This document shows positions 35,337-46,112 of a stretch of DNA of 64,000 nucleotides, piece after piece. The translations under genes and the position numbers were made by a program. The stretch spans positions 437,016,201 through 437,080,200 of the forward strand of contig NC_057801.1 of NCBI RefSeq assembly GCF_018294505.1, given 5' to 3'. The notes below the pieces were generated by a model. That model searched no databases. It saw only the letters and a list, made by a program, of their open reading frames with translations, and was not told the origin of the DNA. Every line of letters begins with the position of its first letter. Position 1 is the stretch's first letter. Source of the DNA: Triticum aestivum. Lineage: Eukaryota; Streptophyta; Magnoliopsida; Poales; Poaceae.

Positions 35337-35454
35337 TGGAGAGAGAGTGTGAAGCGTGCAAACCCTAGAAAACAAGTGCCGAGGCTGCAACTTATATGTG
35401 ATGAGGTGATTATAGGGTCACTATGAGATCGTATACCTCCGTATCCATCCATTT

Positions 35455-35575
35455 TGACCAGTTAAAGAATCCTCCTGGCACAAATTATGCTCAAGTGTAG
35501 TTATCGAACCCGAGACCTCAAGTTTGATGAGCGAATAGGCTAACCAGCTACACAACCCTCCCGTTATGTTCAGCG
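35455..35575 (-). repeat. tRNA-related SINE candidate
   Basis: On the minus strand a box A-like TAGCTGGTTAGCC is followed about 27 bases later by a box B-like GGTTCGATAAC, the layout of a polymerase III promoter. The sequence does not fold as an intact tRNA and has no proper acceptor stem, so a SINE head or tRNA relic is more likely. Confidence 0.4.
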
Positions 35576-36629
35576 AGAGGAAAATAACCTTTTATACATT
35601 CCTGCATTCATGTGACAAGCATGCCGTGTGTTTTTTCTGTGTGTGTGGGAGTCATTGGGATTTCAATCATAATCGTGTCATGTGGCTTTGGTGGTAAGAC
35701 TATCCACAGTGGTGCAGAAATAATGCAGCCTTAGTCACCTTACCTCTCTCCACGTAGTACGTTGGGTCCCACCAGTCATAGGGTGATACAAACAAATTAA
35801 TAAGAAAAAAATTAAAAGCGCCAGCGGTGTATCTTACCTCACACATCTCGCTACTTCTCGGGAACACTGTCCAATTGATCCCTCTGTTCGCCCACATACT
35901 ATTTTAAGTGAATCCTTTTTATAACATGCACACAATTTTGGGCACTTGTATTCGACCTAAGTCAGTGTGCCACCGTATCTCGTATACTTACTACTCCCTT
36001 TGTCTAGGTGTAATAAGTCATGTTAGAAGGTGCAACGGGACCAAGATGCATGTGTGTGTGTGTGTGTGTTTAACAGCATGTGTGTGTTAGAGAGAGAGAG
36101 AGAGCAACAGATCGACCTACTCCTACAGAGAGATGGTGTGTAGTGTACGATTTTTTCCACGAGAGTCGGTGCATCCTCTCGTTTTCGGGCGTGTCAGGTA
36201 GGGACATGCGGACAGCTGCCATGCCCGCTCCTGACCAGCCTGGCCCACCCAAAGCCCCTGCATCGCCCGCGCGCACTTCCCGCTTGAAACAGTCAGCGCC
36301 GCTCCAAAGAATCGGTGCCGCATTCATGCCCGGGCAGAGCGGACGCGACCTCTCACTGTCACAAGAGTGATGGTTGCTTCGTCCGTCCAACTTATTGTCG
36401 GGTTTATGTGATTTGACGGCTCATTGGTCTTTATTACTGAGGTGGTAGGACTGCTGGATGTCCCACACTTTCGACGAAAGGAGGTACTACTAGATTACAA
36501 TTTTATCCATTCTTACAACGGAGGAGTGCAAGAGCAGTGAAAACACGCAGGCTCAGTGATTACATGGCCCACCTCACACTATCACCATATTTTCTGGACA
36601 CTGTGCGACACCTAACTCTTTACATAGTA
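35576..36629. other. Intergenic with microsatellites and a MITE fragment
   Basis: (TG)9 lies at 36051-36069 and (AG)8 at 36089-36104. The words CTCCCTTTGTCTAGGTGTAA near 35995 look like one end of a Stowaway-type MITE without a partner. 36263-36305 resembles 30257-30300. Confidence 0.5.
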
Positions 36630-37269
36630 CTCCCTCCGTTCTTAAATACTAGATGAGTCCCCGTGCGTTGCCGCGGAACAGTCGTATATCTCTCTGCGCA
36701 AAATTATCGATTTCATAGAACTAAAAAAACTCTATAACTGCATGACAAATGTGGTAGCCAAACTAAATAAACTCCCATCATCATTTAGATCATCACACGT
36801 AAGGAAAAAAGATCAGCCAACTCCTACTGCATAATGGGATTATATTTTTCTTTTTGACATGTTAATGGGACTTAAAAGCTCACTTACATGCATGCTACCG
36901 GTGCATGCTTGCATGCAGACATGTTGATGTGATTTAAAAACCCACTCACATGCATGCCACGGTATTTCTGCATGCTTGCATGTGGCTTAGTGCCGAGCCT
37001 CTCAACGTCTAGATCAGACGGCTATTATGGACTGATTTAGTTCATCTAACGACTACATTAATTTTGATGATGTGGCTCAAGGAGAGGATAGAGAATTCCT
37101 AGTAGTGGGGGCTAGCTATTACTAGTAGATAAGTCTTTATAGAGATTCCACTAGGTGAACTACATACGGAACAAAATGAATGAATCTACACTTAAAATGC
37201 ATCTATATACATCTGCATGTGGTTCATGGTGAAATCTCTACAAAGACTTATATTTAGGAACGGAGGAAG
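36630..37269. mobile_element. Stowaway (Thalos-like) MITE interrupted by another element
   Basis: CTCCCTCCGTTCTTAAATA at the left pairs with TATATTTAGGAACGGAGGAAG at the right; TA target duplications lie at 36628-36629 and 37270-37271. The Thalos-type interior (AAATGAATGAATCTACAC) is present only to the right of the insertion. Confidence 0.82.
36649..37128. mobile_element. 480 bp element nested in the Stowaway MITE
   Basis: It starts CTAGATGAGTCCCCGTGCG and ends GGCTAGCTATTACTAGTAG. ATA flanks both sides (36646-36648, 37129-37131) while an unbroken Thalos MITE reads straight through. No coding capacity. Superfamily undetermined. Confidence 0.65.
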
Positions 37270-37453
37270 TACTAGTATAGTACGTACTATAATTTAACAG
37301 CGAGATAAATTTGTACAATGCTATGAAGCTTCCAGCTTCTGGTACATGTATCTTGCATCCAAGGTTGCTCGTTGCAACATTTCATCAAATACAAAGGAGA
37401 CTAACATGCATGCTATTGCATCTCAATGATTGACAGATCATAGCAAATATGTA

Positions 37454-37550
37454 CTCCCTCCATTCCAAAATAAGTGTCTCAACTTTGTGCAAACTTTAGT
37501 ACAAAGTTGTACTACTACTAAAGTTGACACTTATTTTGGAATGGAGGCAG
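37454..37550. mobile_element. Small Stowaway-type MITE
   Basis: CTCCCTCCATTCCAAAATAA and TTATTTTGGAATGGAGGCAG form a long hairpin. The left flank is TA; the right flank is mutated. About 97 bp. Confidence 0.8.
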
Positions 37551-37604
37551 CTAAAGAAAAAAATGATCCATGCAGTCCCTAGCCCTTGAATCGTGAACCC
37601 TCAC

Positions 37605-38230
37605 CAGGCTTCAATTTGCTGGCAACGTTCGAGCTTCCTAACTAATGAAGTTTGCAACCTTTTGACCATTAGATCATTTTGTGCAGTTTCACCAAAATCG
37701 AGATGAGCATCCCTGTGGCAAAGAAATTGAAGAAGCGTGATTAGAATAAGATTACTAGGACTAGTTGATGAGACATAAACTCATCACAAATACAGTACGT
37801 AGAAGCCAGTAGAGGTATGTGCGGGGCAAAGAAGTAGAGAAATATCCACATGGAGTGATGTGGGCAGCTGGAGCAGTGGTGCAAGCCGACTGTAAAGGGA
37901 GTTGTACCTGAGGGACGTGGCTCAACCTTGGGGAGGGCGGCGGGAGGCAGCAAATGCCCACGTCGTGGCAGTGAGCAAGGGACGAAGGCAACCTCACCGG
38001 CTTTGTGAGAGAGAACGACGGGGACCCCTGATGGGACGTGCCGACAGTGGGTTTTCACTGTCGGCGATGGCGACCACATCTACACTAAGCATCCACCCCT
38101 TCCCCTGGCGGACGTGATCCGCCGGTATGTTAGAGATGTGACCATAGTCGTTTTGTGCGAGAGAGTGTGAAGAGAGCAACCCCAGCAAGCAACCGTGTAG
38201 GCTGGCCCATCCCGACTATGTATATACTGG
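37605..38230 (-). pseudogene. B3/REM-like gene relic (copy B)
   Basis: This is a second, shorter copy of the right-hand part of copy A, on the same strand. It shares the TATATACTGGAG promoter words (about 38220), the leader GAGAGTGTGAAGAGAGCAA (plus strand, 38160), a GC-rich first exon ending with a donor-like CTCAG/GTAC near 37906, and an exon starting at 37712 that reads DAHLDFGETAQNDLMVK and ends in a stop after QQIEAW. The middle of the gene is missing. Copy A has a matching exon start at 32471 with one base gained. I infer tandem duplication followed by deletion. Confidence 0.42.
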
Positions 38231-38505
38231 AGCGGTTTCCTTTTCTCTCTATATGAACCTATCATATTGCGTACGTGCCACCGAAGAAAAAAAACTTTAT
38301 TTATAAATGACGCGGCACCTACTACTCGTTCTCCTATAACCTTGCGCTTGGCATCTCCAAAATATTAACCTTGCGATTGGCTCTTCGCCTCTTTGGGAAG
38401 TCGAGCAATAATGGTAGTGCAGTATATATCGTTCTGGCTATATGAGACCGAATAAATTGTTGCACGTCCACCACATGGGCAAGGGTCGAGGGGCGAGGGA
38501 GAGTG

Positions 38506-38679
38506 CTACATACGGAGCAAAATGAGTGAATCTACACTCTAAAATACGTCTATATACATCAGTGTTTGGAGTATGTACTAGTAGTTCATAATGAAATCTA
38601 CTAAAGGACATATATATTCCAAACAATATGATATAATCTCTATAACCAAGGTAGTAGGGACGAGGAGTAAACGGAGGGA
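38506..38679. mobile_element. Degenerate Stowaway MITE
   Basis: The Thalos-type words ACGGAGCAAAATGAGTGAAT and CTACACTCTAAAATACGTCT are present, and AACGGAGGGAG closes the right end. The left terminus is lost. Confidence 0.6.
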
Positions 38680-38694
38680 GTAGTAAATTTTTCT

Positions 38695-38840
38695 CCTCGT
38701 CCTGCGAGCCACTGCGTGCATGGGCGAGGGAGCGGGCGTAAGGCGGAGCAAGCTTCACCTCATCCTGCGAGCCACCGCACCCGCGGGCGGGGGAGACGGC
38801 GTACTAAGCAAGCTTCTCCTTGTTCTGTGAGTTGACAGGA
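38695..38840 (+). repeat. Tandem repeat of ~60-63 bp, three copies
   Basis: CCTGCGAGCCAC occurs at 38701 and 38764, with a diverged TCTGTGAGTTG at 38824; two of the three units are followed by GCAAGCTTC. Confidence 0.65.
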
Positions 38841-39152
38841 CACATCAAAAGTACTCCAGTGTATAGAGCCTTGCCTCTAAGGTAGGCCCCACATGGTTTG
38901 CCTCTTTTTTAAATTTAACATAATGCGTCAAGTCGCAATTTGTTTGTTCACCCGTGGTAGACGATCCTCCCTCCACCAAGTGGACAACCAGTACACGTGC
39001 CAAATTACCACATGGGCTGCCTTTTTCGTACAGAAATGAGCTCCACCGTGTACCCGCGCGGGTGTGGTTGGGAAAGAGACGGGAGTACATGCGACGTGCA
39101 TGCACCTCTTCTCTTTGTGCACGTCCCCCACCTACGTGGGTGTGTGTGAGAG
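38841..39152. other. Intergenic, no feature recognised
   Basis: No coding pattern on either strand up to the gap. Confidence 0.35.
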
Positions 39153-39533
39153 NNNNNNNNNNNNNNNNNNNNNNNNNNNNNNNNNNNNNNNNNNNNNNNN
39201 NNNNNNNNNNNNNNNNNNNNNNNNNNNNNNNNNNNNNNNNNNNNNNNNNNNNNNNNNNNNNNNNNNNNNNNNNNNNNNNNNNNNNNNNNNNNNNNNNNNN
39301 NNNNNNNNNNNNNNNNNNNNNNNNNNNNNNNNNNNNNNNNNNNNNNNNNNNNNNNNNNNNNNNNNNNNNNNNNNNNNNNNNNNNNNNNNNNNNNNNNNNN
39401 NNNNNNNNNNNNNNNNNNNNNNNNNNNNNNNNNNNNNNNNNNNNNNNNNNNNNNNNNNNNNNNNNNNNNNNNNNNNNNNNNNNNNNNNNNNNNNNNNNNN
39501 NNNNNNNNNNNNNNNNNNNNNNNNNNNNNNNNN
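39153..39533. other. Assembly gap (381 N)
   Basis: Run of N. Confidence 1.
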
Positions 39534-40736
39534 AAGAGAGCAATCAAAATTGTGTGTGTGTGCATGTCAAAGATATAGGGCGACTGACCTACCGGAACGT
39601 TAGAGGGCACATGTCAAGTCTGTGTGTGGCAGGGAGACATGACTAGAGCGCTCGATGTATCGGTGTGTGTGTGGGGGCGAGGGGGTGGGGGGAGGGGTAG
39701 GCAGAGGCCTAACTATAGAGGTAGAATGACTCGTATATGTGTCGAGAAGGAGAGACCCAGCTATGTCTTGAGGGAGATCAGTAGACATCCATACATAACT
39801 AAAGGACGAGAAATATGATGGGAGAAAGAGAGAGAGAGGAGAGAGAGAGGGAGGGAGAGGGAGGGAGAGGGGTAGAGTGCTGGATGGGTGATGGAGTTGC
39901 TTCTCGAAGATGGTGGGAGAGGCCTACTAGACAAGCTGAGGGTGGAACTGCAATGTTATCAATAAGAGTGGGGATGTGTTTCTGTGTGTGCCTGTGCGTG
40001 ATAGATCTGTCGGGACACATCCATGGATGATGAAGGGGAACCATGTGTTTGGTAAGCAAACCTAACTATATCGGTAGATCAATTGTTGTTTGTCGGAGGA
40101 AGGGAGAGACATAACTAATGAGGTAGATCGATCGACGCGTCGGGCAAAACGAGTTATAAGGACCTAGCTAGCTATATGTATAGCGAGAGATCGGTCGGTG
40201 TACGTCCATTTGTTAGAGGCAAATAAGGCCCAGCGAGATGGATAGACAAAGATAATGGAGCTAGGAGGTGGTGCGAGAGGCCCCGCTACTAGCTAGATAG
40301 GGGGAGGAGTGTGCAGTTGTGAGATCGATGAAAAGAGGGGCGAGAGTTTACATGTGTGTGTGATCGTATGAGTGACATGAGGCAAGGACACATAAAGGAG
40401 GAGATTGAAGGTGTGTCTGTATGTTGTAGGCAGGCATCGCTGGAGAGGTTTATCGATCGGTGTGTGTCGAAAAGGAGTTGTGGAGACTCTAGGAGAACGA
40501 CCTAAAGAAAAAAAATGAATGTGCCCAGTGGATAGAATGCCGAGGGAGGGGGAGGGCGAGGAGGGCGTGTGCATGCACGAGAGAAAGTTAGTGGTAGCTA
40601 CAAAGGTTAGAGGATTGTGTGGGTGTAAGAGACTAACAAAGATCATAATTTGATTTGGAAGCGGATTCATATATTTGAATAGGAGATCATAGTGTTTTAA
40701 ACATATGCATGCATGAATATAGCAGTGATACACGTG
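39534..40736. other. Purine-rich low-complexity intergenic DNA
   Basis: Strand asymmetry is strong: the plus strand is G/A-rich with (GT)n, GGGGGAGGGG and GAGAGAGG runs (39660-39700, 39825-39872). Minus-strand open frames here are C/T-rich and carry no domain. Confidence 0.5.
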
Positions 40737-41657
40737 TGTCGGCGTTCTGGGAACGGGGGTCCCCAGACTTGCCTGCCTGTGGCCTGTGGCATGGCTCAAG
40801 CGGAGGCCTAGTGTAGCCCAGCTTCTTCAGCTCAAGCTCAAGACCCTCGCGAGGGGCCAAGCCTCGCGGGGCGGACAACAGGAAGCTTCCTCAGGAGCAG
40901 CCTCATCAGGCAGGCTCGCGAGGAGGCGGAGAGATCAAGGCAGGGTACCTCGCGAGGTGCCCGTGACGCAAGCCATGACGATTGAGACCAGGCGGGCGCT
41001 AGGTGGGCGCCGGCCTGCGCAGTGTCCTCGTTTCCCCTTCGGTGCAAAGGGGGCAAGCACAGGCCAAGGCATCAGGCAAAGGTTACCGTTTCGGTGCAAC
41101 AAGACCAAGACCAGCGGAGCGGCAGGATGGAGGTCACCGTGGAGCCCAGGATGGCATCACCGTCAATGTCTTTGGCAGTCGAAGACCAACTTTAGTCAGG
41201 ATAAGTGTACTAGATGTTCCCCTTCAAAATGGACAAATTTTGGTGCCCTTCCCGCTCATTATTTAGGAAGAGGCCCAGGGCCTCCCTCTATAAATAGAGC
41301 TAGCCACCACAGAGGAGGGGGATCGAGATTTGAGAGAGGTTTTGGGTAGACTAGAGAGAGCGGCGACTGAACTCACCCAAGCAGTTCATCGCACCAGTTC
41401 AAGAACACCTCTCGCGAGGCTGTTCTCCCTTTGTATTGTTCATCAGCCCCTGAGGCCATCCACCACACCACACACTGGAGTAGGGTATTACACCACAATG
41501 GTGGCCTGAACCAGTATAAACCTCATGTCTATTGTGTGTCCTTCTTGCTAGCCTAGATTCCTTGCGAGGCTTTGAGACGTGAGTTGGTAGGGGAAAGATC
41601 TTCGTGCGCACCCCAGAGTTCGAACCTCAAGGGTCTGCCGGAACCCGAAATCCGACA
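40737..41657 (+). repeat. 5' LTR of the Gypsy element
   Basis: TG...CA ends, 921 bp. A TATA box lies at 41289-41296 and the CTCGCGAGG word recurs. Confidence 0.92.
41289..41296 (+). promoter_or_regulatory. TATA box in the 5' LTR
   Basis: TATAAATA is conserved in the 3' LTR at 56193-56200. This is the likely genomic-RNA promoter. Confidence 0.7.
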
Positions 41658-41680
41658 TTTGGCGCGCCAGGTAGGGGTGC
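41658..41680 (+). other. Primer binding region
   Basis: TTTGGCGCGCCAGGTAGGGG directly follows the LTR, the usual layout in this Gypsy group. Confidence 0.65.
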
Positions 41681-41728
41681 GCCGGAATCCTTCTTCCACC
41701 GACTAGCATTTCGTCGTCCGTCGCGCCC

Positions 41729-43450
41729 ATGTCTGACGCTCGCCGAGCCCGTGCCGAGCGTCGGGCTGCTCTCGCGGCCCATGTCGCCCAGACGGCCCCC
41801 GTCGGCGGGCCTCCCCGTCGTTCCCCATCGCCTGCCGCCCATGCCGCCACCGGCCCGGCGGGGAACGAGCAGCAGGCGTCGTCGCTGCATCCCTCGGTGT
41901 GGCGTGAAGGCCGCACCACCACCTCGTCGCTGACTCCGGCAGGCTCGTCGTCGCATGCTCGCCGCGCTCCCGTGGACGTGCACGCCGCGCTGCTCCTGGC
42001 ACGTGAGCTCCTGCACTATCGCCCTATCAACGACCTCTACGACGAGTGGCTCGCTCATATCACCAAGCTCGTCATTGCTGCAAGGGGCTCCCCTGCGCCG
42101 TCCCTCTTGTTGCATCGCCCTCCGCCCTGCGCTGGCAACGCAGCTCCGGAGGCACCCCCGTCGCCTCCTCCTCAAGAAGGCTCCCTGGCCCCAAGGTGCG
42201 CGACCCCTGGATGAGACCCACCGCGTCCAGCACCCGTGCAGCAAGAAAGGAGCTGCCAAGAGGTCCCTCGCCCTCAAGAAGTTGCTCGCATGCTCCCAGC
42301 GCCAGCACGCCATGACCGCGTTCCTGCTCCAGCGCGCCAAGACCCCGCGCTGCTGCCGGCGGCAGCGCGCGGAGACCTCCAAGATCAAGCCCTTCGTCAC
42401 CAAAGGCCCCCTGTAGCCACTGTAGGCTGCCGCGCCTTCACCGCCGGGCTGTGCAGCGTGGCCTGGCCGGGCAAGTTCAAGCCAGATCTGCCTCCTCACT
42501 ACGACGGTACTGCCGACCCCGCGGAGTTCCTCCAGCTCTACGAGCTGGGCATCAAGGCGGCCAACGGGGATGAAAAGGTCATGGCGAACTGGTTTCCCAT
42601 GGCGCTCAAGGATGGCGCCCGCACCTGGCTCCTAAACCTGCCTCCCGGCACGATCTCCTCTTGGGACGAGATGCGCACTCGCCTCATCGCCAACTCACAA
42701 GGCACTCACGACCGGCCCCCGGCTATGAGTGACCTGCACCGCATCAAGCAACAGCCAAGAGAGACCCTGCAGAAGTACATCCAGCGCTTCAACAACGCCC
42801 GCCTCAAGATCCCCAGGGTGACTGAGGAAGCCATCATCTCAGCCTTCTCCGATGGCGTGTGTGACATCAAGATGAAAGAGGAGCTAGCGATGCATGAAGA
42901 CCTGTGCACATCTCTGGAGCTATTCAACTTGGCGACCAAGTGCGCCAGGGCTGAGGAAGGGCGCCTCTCCCTCCTCGAGCTTCTAGCTACTGATCCGGAA
43001 GAGAAGAAGCCCAAGGTCAAGGACGTGAAGCGCAAAGGAGCGTCTATCCTCGCAGCGGAGCCAGACACCAAGCGAGGCAGGGATCAGCCGGAGTCATCCA
43101 AGGGCAGCCAGTACTGCGTGTACCATGACCTCCACACCCACAACACCAATGAATGCCAAGAGCTCGGGGCTGTGCGAGATGGGCGTACCGGCCGACGCCC
43201 CGAGCGCAACGATCAGGGCTATGGCCGAGGAGGAGGAAGAGGTGGAGGACGATGGGCAGACCATGGCCCTCGCCAAGGATGGCGTGACCGACCTCGCGAG
43301 AACCGCTGGCAGGACCAGCCTCGCGAGGGAGGTTGGAGGGACCAGCCTCGTGAGGATCGCCCACAAATCAGTGCAGGCCTCCCTCCTCTGCCACCACCAC
43401 CAAGGAGCAATGAAGACCAGCATCGGGACGAGGGGGCTGGGGGCTTTTAG
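41729..43450 (+). pseudogene. gag: Gypsy gag (one in-frame stop)
   Basis: One frame opens at ATG 41729 (MSDARRARAERR) and reads to TAG 43448-43450, about 574 codons, broken by TGA at 42212-42214. Gag forms the particle and packages element RNA. The N-terminal third is Pro/Ala-rich. The Retrotrans_gag domain lies at about 42450-42940 (FKPDLPPHYDGTADPAEFLQ, GARTWLLNLPPGTISSW, LQKYIQRFNNARLKIP). A zinc-binding segment of the CVYHDLHTHNTNEC type lies near 43115, followed by a Gly/Arg-rich tail with tandem RDQPRE-like units near 43270-43370. The same frame continues into the protease, so gag-pro-pol was a single reading frame. The 290-codon opposite frame at 41627-42499 is a by-product. Confidence 0.85.
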
Positions 43451-44224
43451 GAGCCGCGCGCAATCGCTTGCATCCCGGGCGCCACCCAGGCCCCAGCCTC
43501 ACAGCGCATCTTCAAGCAGTTTGCTCACGAGGTAAATGCAGTCCTCCCCAAGCTTGAGGCCACGCGCCCTCTCAGGTGGTCTACGTGCGCTATCATGTTC
43601 AGCTTAGCGGATCAGCTCAAGTGCGCGGCAATGGCCGGAGTCCTCCCAATGCTTTGTTCCCCAGTCATCAGCAATGTGCAAGTCACCAGGACCCTCATCG
43701 ATGGTGGAGCAGGACTCAACGTCCTGTCCGTTGAGACGTTCAACAATCTCCAAGTGCCATATGATCAGCTTCAGCCGACCAAGCCTTTCTCAGGAGTCAC
43801 TGATGGTTCCACCATTCCGATAGGGCAGGTTCGCCTTCCAGTCACCTTTGGGCAGCAAAACAACTACCGCACCGAGCTCATTGACTTCGACGTCGCCCAC
43901 ATTCACCTGCCATACAATGCCATCCTCGGGTACCCAGCCCTGGCTAAGTTCATGGTAGTGACTCACCATGGCTACAATGTCCTCAAGATGCCAGGAAGCG
44001 GTGGGGTCATCACAGTCCCCTGTGAAGAAAAGGATGCAGTGTGTTCTCTTGAGCATGCCTTCCAGGCCGCGGCAATCGAAGACCCGGATCACAGGAGCGG
44101 GGGCCTCCCCGAGGCAGTCCCTAAGAAGAAGAAGACTTCACCAAACCATCAGGAGGCAGGCACCTCCAGAGGCGTTGTGTCAAGATCCGCGCCCGTTCAA
44201 GGGGCGCCACCCTCAGTCGCATAG
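43451..44224 (+). pseudogene. Gypsy aspartic protease domain
   Basis: This continues the gag frame after TAG 43448 and ends at TAG 44222-44224. The retropepsin core is at about 43690-44030: VTRTLIDGGAGLNVLS contains the active-site Asp (here D-G-G, where the family usually has D-S/G-G), then a flap-like GVTDG and NAILGYPALAKF near the end. It would cut the polyprotein. The segment before it (FKQFAHEVNAVLP) is the usual gag-protease linker of plant Gypsy elements. Two stops separate it from gag and RT, so it is probably inactive. Confidence 0.75.
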
Positions 44225-44770
44225 GAAGGCGCGCCCGGCGCCCTCCTCGTGCAGGGCTCGGGGGCTCTTTCTTGGAGGGCCACCGACTTTGCCAAGGTCA
44301 CGAGGGAGGTGCTCGGGCACCACTTGGAGACGTGCTTCAAAGCACGTTTCCCTCAGGAAGGTATGAGGCAAGGAGGGCCAAACCCTCAGGAGTTCATCGC
44401 AAGAAACACTCAGGAGCTGCAGGAGTCAAGAGTCATGCGCGGCAGCCGCCGCTTACCCGCCGTAGCCCCCCATCCAGGCGAGGATGGTGGGCTGCGCATC
44501 TGCATCGACGTGCTAGGGCTCAACCGAGCCGCGTCTCAGGAGCGCCTCTGGCCTTCACGCGTAGGGCGTTGCGAGGGTCCATCTCACAGCTACGTTCGCA
44601 TGCCTTTAGGCCTGCCGAACACGGCCGCAGCTCATCAGCGCCTGCTGAGGAGCATTCTGGAGGCTCAGGAGGTCAGGCATTGCGCGGTCCTGGCGGAGAT
44701 GCAGATGGCCCTCGAAGATCCACCTATGCCCCCGGAGCCTCCCGAGGCTCCTAGTCCCTGGAGCTCGTGA
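44225..44770 (+). pseudogene. Collapsed Gypsy reverse transcriptase
   Basis: The reading stays in the frame of gag and protease. GGLRICIDVLGLNRAA is recognisable as RT motif LCIDYTDLNKACP, and YVRMPLGLPNTAAAHQRLL as the MPFGLRNAGATFQR motif, but the segment between them is shortened to about 20 residues and no YxDD follows. The frame ends at TGA 44768-44770 after a Pro/Glu-rich tail. It cannot act as a polymerase. Confidence 0.72.
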
Positions 44771-46112
44771 GGGTCGGCTTCCTCACCGCGCGTCGTCTGC
44801 TACTTCAGCATCCCTTCATCTCCAACGGTATCAGGTGATATCTTTCGAAGTTCCATTTTCAGCTGGGAGCACCCACGGGGCTGCACCATTCCCAGGTCGC
44901 ATGGGTCCATCCCTGCGGCATGTATCTGCTTCTGTTCTTTGCCTACCTTGTTGAGGGCGCCCCCCGGGCTGCATTATCCCCAAGCTGCTCAGGCTTGACC
45001 CAGTGGCGTTTGCTTTTTCCGCATCTATCCAAATGGATTTGCTCCTCCATGCTTAACCTGATTCCCATGATTATCGTCTGCTGCCTATCACGGACCTCTC
45101 CACTCTCATGCAAAGCGCTTGCACGTTAAAAGGGGGGTGCCTGAGCATCGCGACTCATGGGCCCTTACTGGCTCTCCAGCCCTCACCCCCTGGCCTTGAC
45201 CCACAGCATCGCGACCTATCATACCAGTGGTGGCTGAGCTCGCTCGAGGGCCGGGACCTGAGGACGTACAACATTTACATTCTAACCACCTTGCAGGAAC
45301 ATACCACTGATAAAGGCCCAGAGCCAGGCGCAACCCGCCTCGAGGTAGGGCCTCGTGAGTCCCGTGCTGGCTCACGGGTGCCCAGATACACCTCTCCTGG
45401 CCCTATCGTGCCGGCCACGTGTCAGGGCGGGGCTGTACACGCCCCGGGGGCTCCTCCCGGAGGGGAGCCCCCTCCCACGCACCAGTGGAAGCACCATGCT
45501 CCGCGCTGGCTGACGACACTGCCGAAGAGCGGCTATGCCCGTACACATACGGAAGCACTATGCTCTGCGCTGGTGATAAACAACTGAGCGCGGCCCACGG
45601 CCATATCATCCTCAGGGAGCCCAGAGCTCAGTGTCTGGCACTATCGCAATGCCTCCCCTCAGGAGTGCCGTGTGAGGGGGCTGGACATGGGGGCTGCGCC
45701 CAAGCGCATGCCACCCAGCCAGGTCCCTCGGACCTGGTTGTCGCGCGCCCCTCCCTGAGTGGAGCCATGGTATGAAAACTCGTTTGAACGTCAAGGGGGA
45801 CTCCTGAGCATCGCGACTCAGGAGCCTAACTGGTCACGTAGCCCCTCACTCCTTAGTTCCAAAAGGCTAACGGCGGTTGAGGTATGCGCTGGGCCGAGCC
45901 CTGCCGACGTAGAACGACAAATCCACTCCTATGCCTCCCTTCCCTACTTGCTGTTTGCACGTCAAGGGGGACTCCTGAGCATCGCGACTCAGGAGCCTAA
46001 CTGGTCACGTAGCCCCTCACTCCTTAGTCCCATCCTGGTTTCCGGTCGGGGCCAACGGCGGCTGAGGTATGCGCAGGGCCGGGCCCTGCCGACGTAGAAC
46101 ACAAGCAAATAG
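44771..46112 (+). repeat. Non-coding Gypsy interior with repeated module
   Basis: CGTCAAGGGGGACTCCTGAG and the following ~65 bases (GCATCGCGACTCAGGAGCC, TGGTCACGTAGCCCCTCACT) occur at 45789 and 45960, 171 bp apart; a diverged unit starts near 45124. RNase H and integrase are absent. Confidence 0.65.

Larger units (their letters stand above)
32395..35341 (-). pseudogene. B3/REM-type transcription factor-like gene relic (copy A)
   Basis: Minus-strand exon-like segments run right to left: a leader with a TATA-like run, a GC-rich first exon ending AACTTTAAG before GTATAACTT (about 35230-35041), a piece with IEPSDEGEEQAEEKQKSTPG (about 33412-33320), an exon 33186-33104 with consensus splice sites (IYFSGTAQEDVGNIK), an exon 32811-32592, and 32471-32395. 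The 32811-32592 exon carries an S/K-rich linker then KDGYITPHKTKLTSAQK, which I recognise as the linker before the second B3 domain of grass REM proteins; after a one-base loss it continues FFAVMREYNVVLGFFQ. B3 domains bind DNA. No in-frame start was found in exon 1, and frameshifts and stops are present. The REM assignment rests on the linker. Confidence 0.5.

Noticed and set aside
35500..35555. A tRNA gene on the minus strand
   Set aside because: Box A and box B words exist, but I cannot pair an acceptor stem or a proper anticodon arm; reported only as a SINE candidate.
38845..39646. Frames of 180-232 codons on both strands
   Set aside because: Most of each frame is the 381 N run.
40293..40799. 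168-codon minus-strand frame reading MSHATGHRQAS
   Set aside because: It overlaps the Gypsy LTR start and low-complexity purine-rich DNA, with no domain.
41627..42499. 290-codon minus-strand frame
   Set aside because: Opposite-strand shadow of the GC-rich gag N-terminus.
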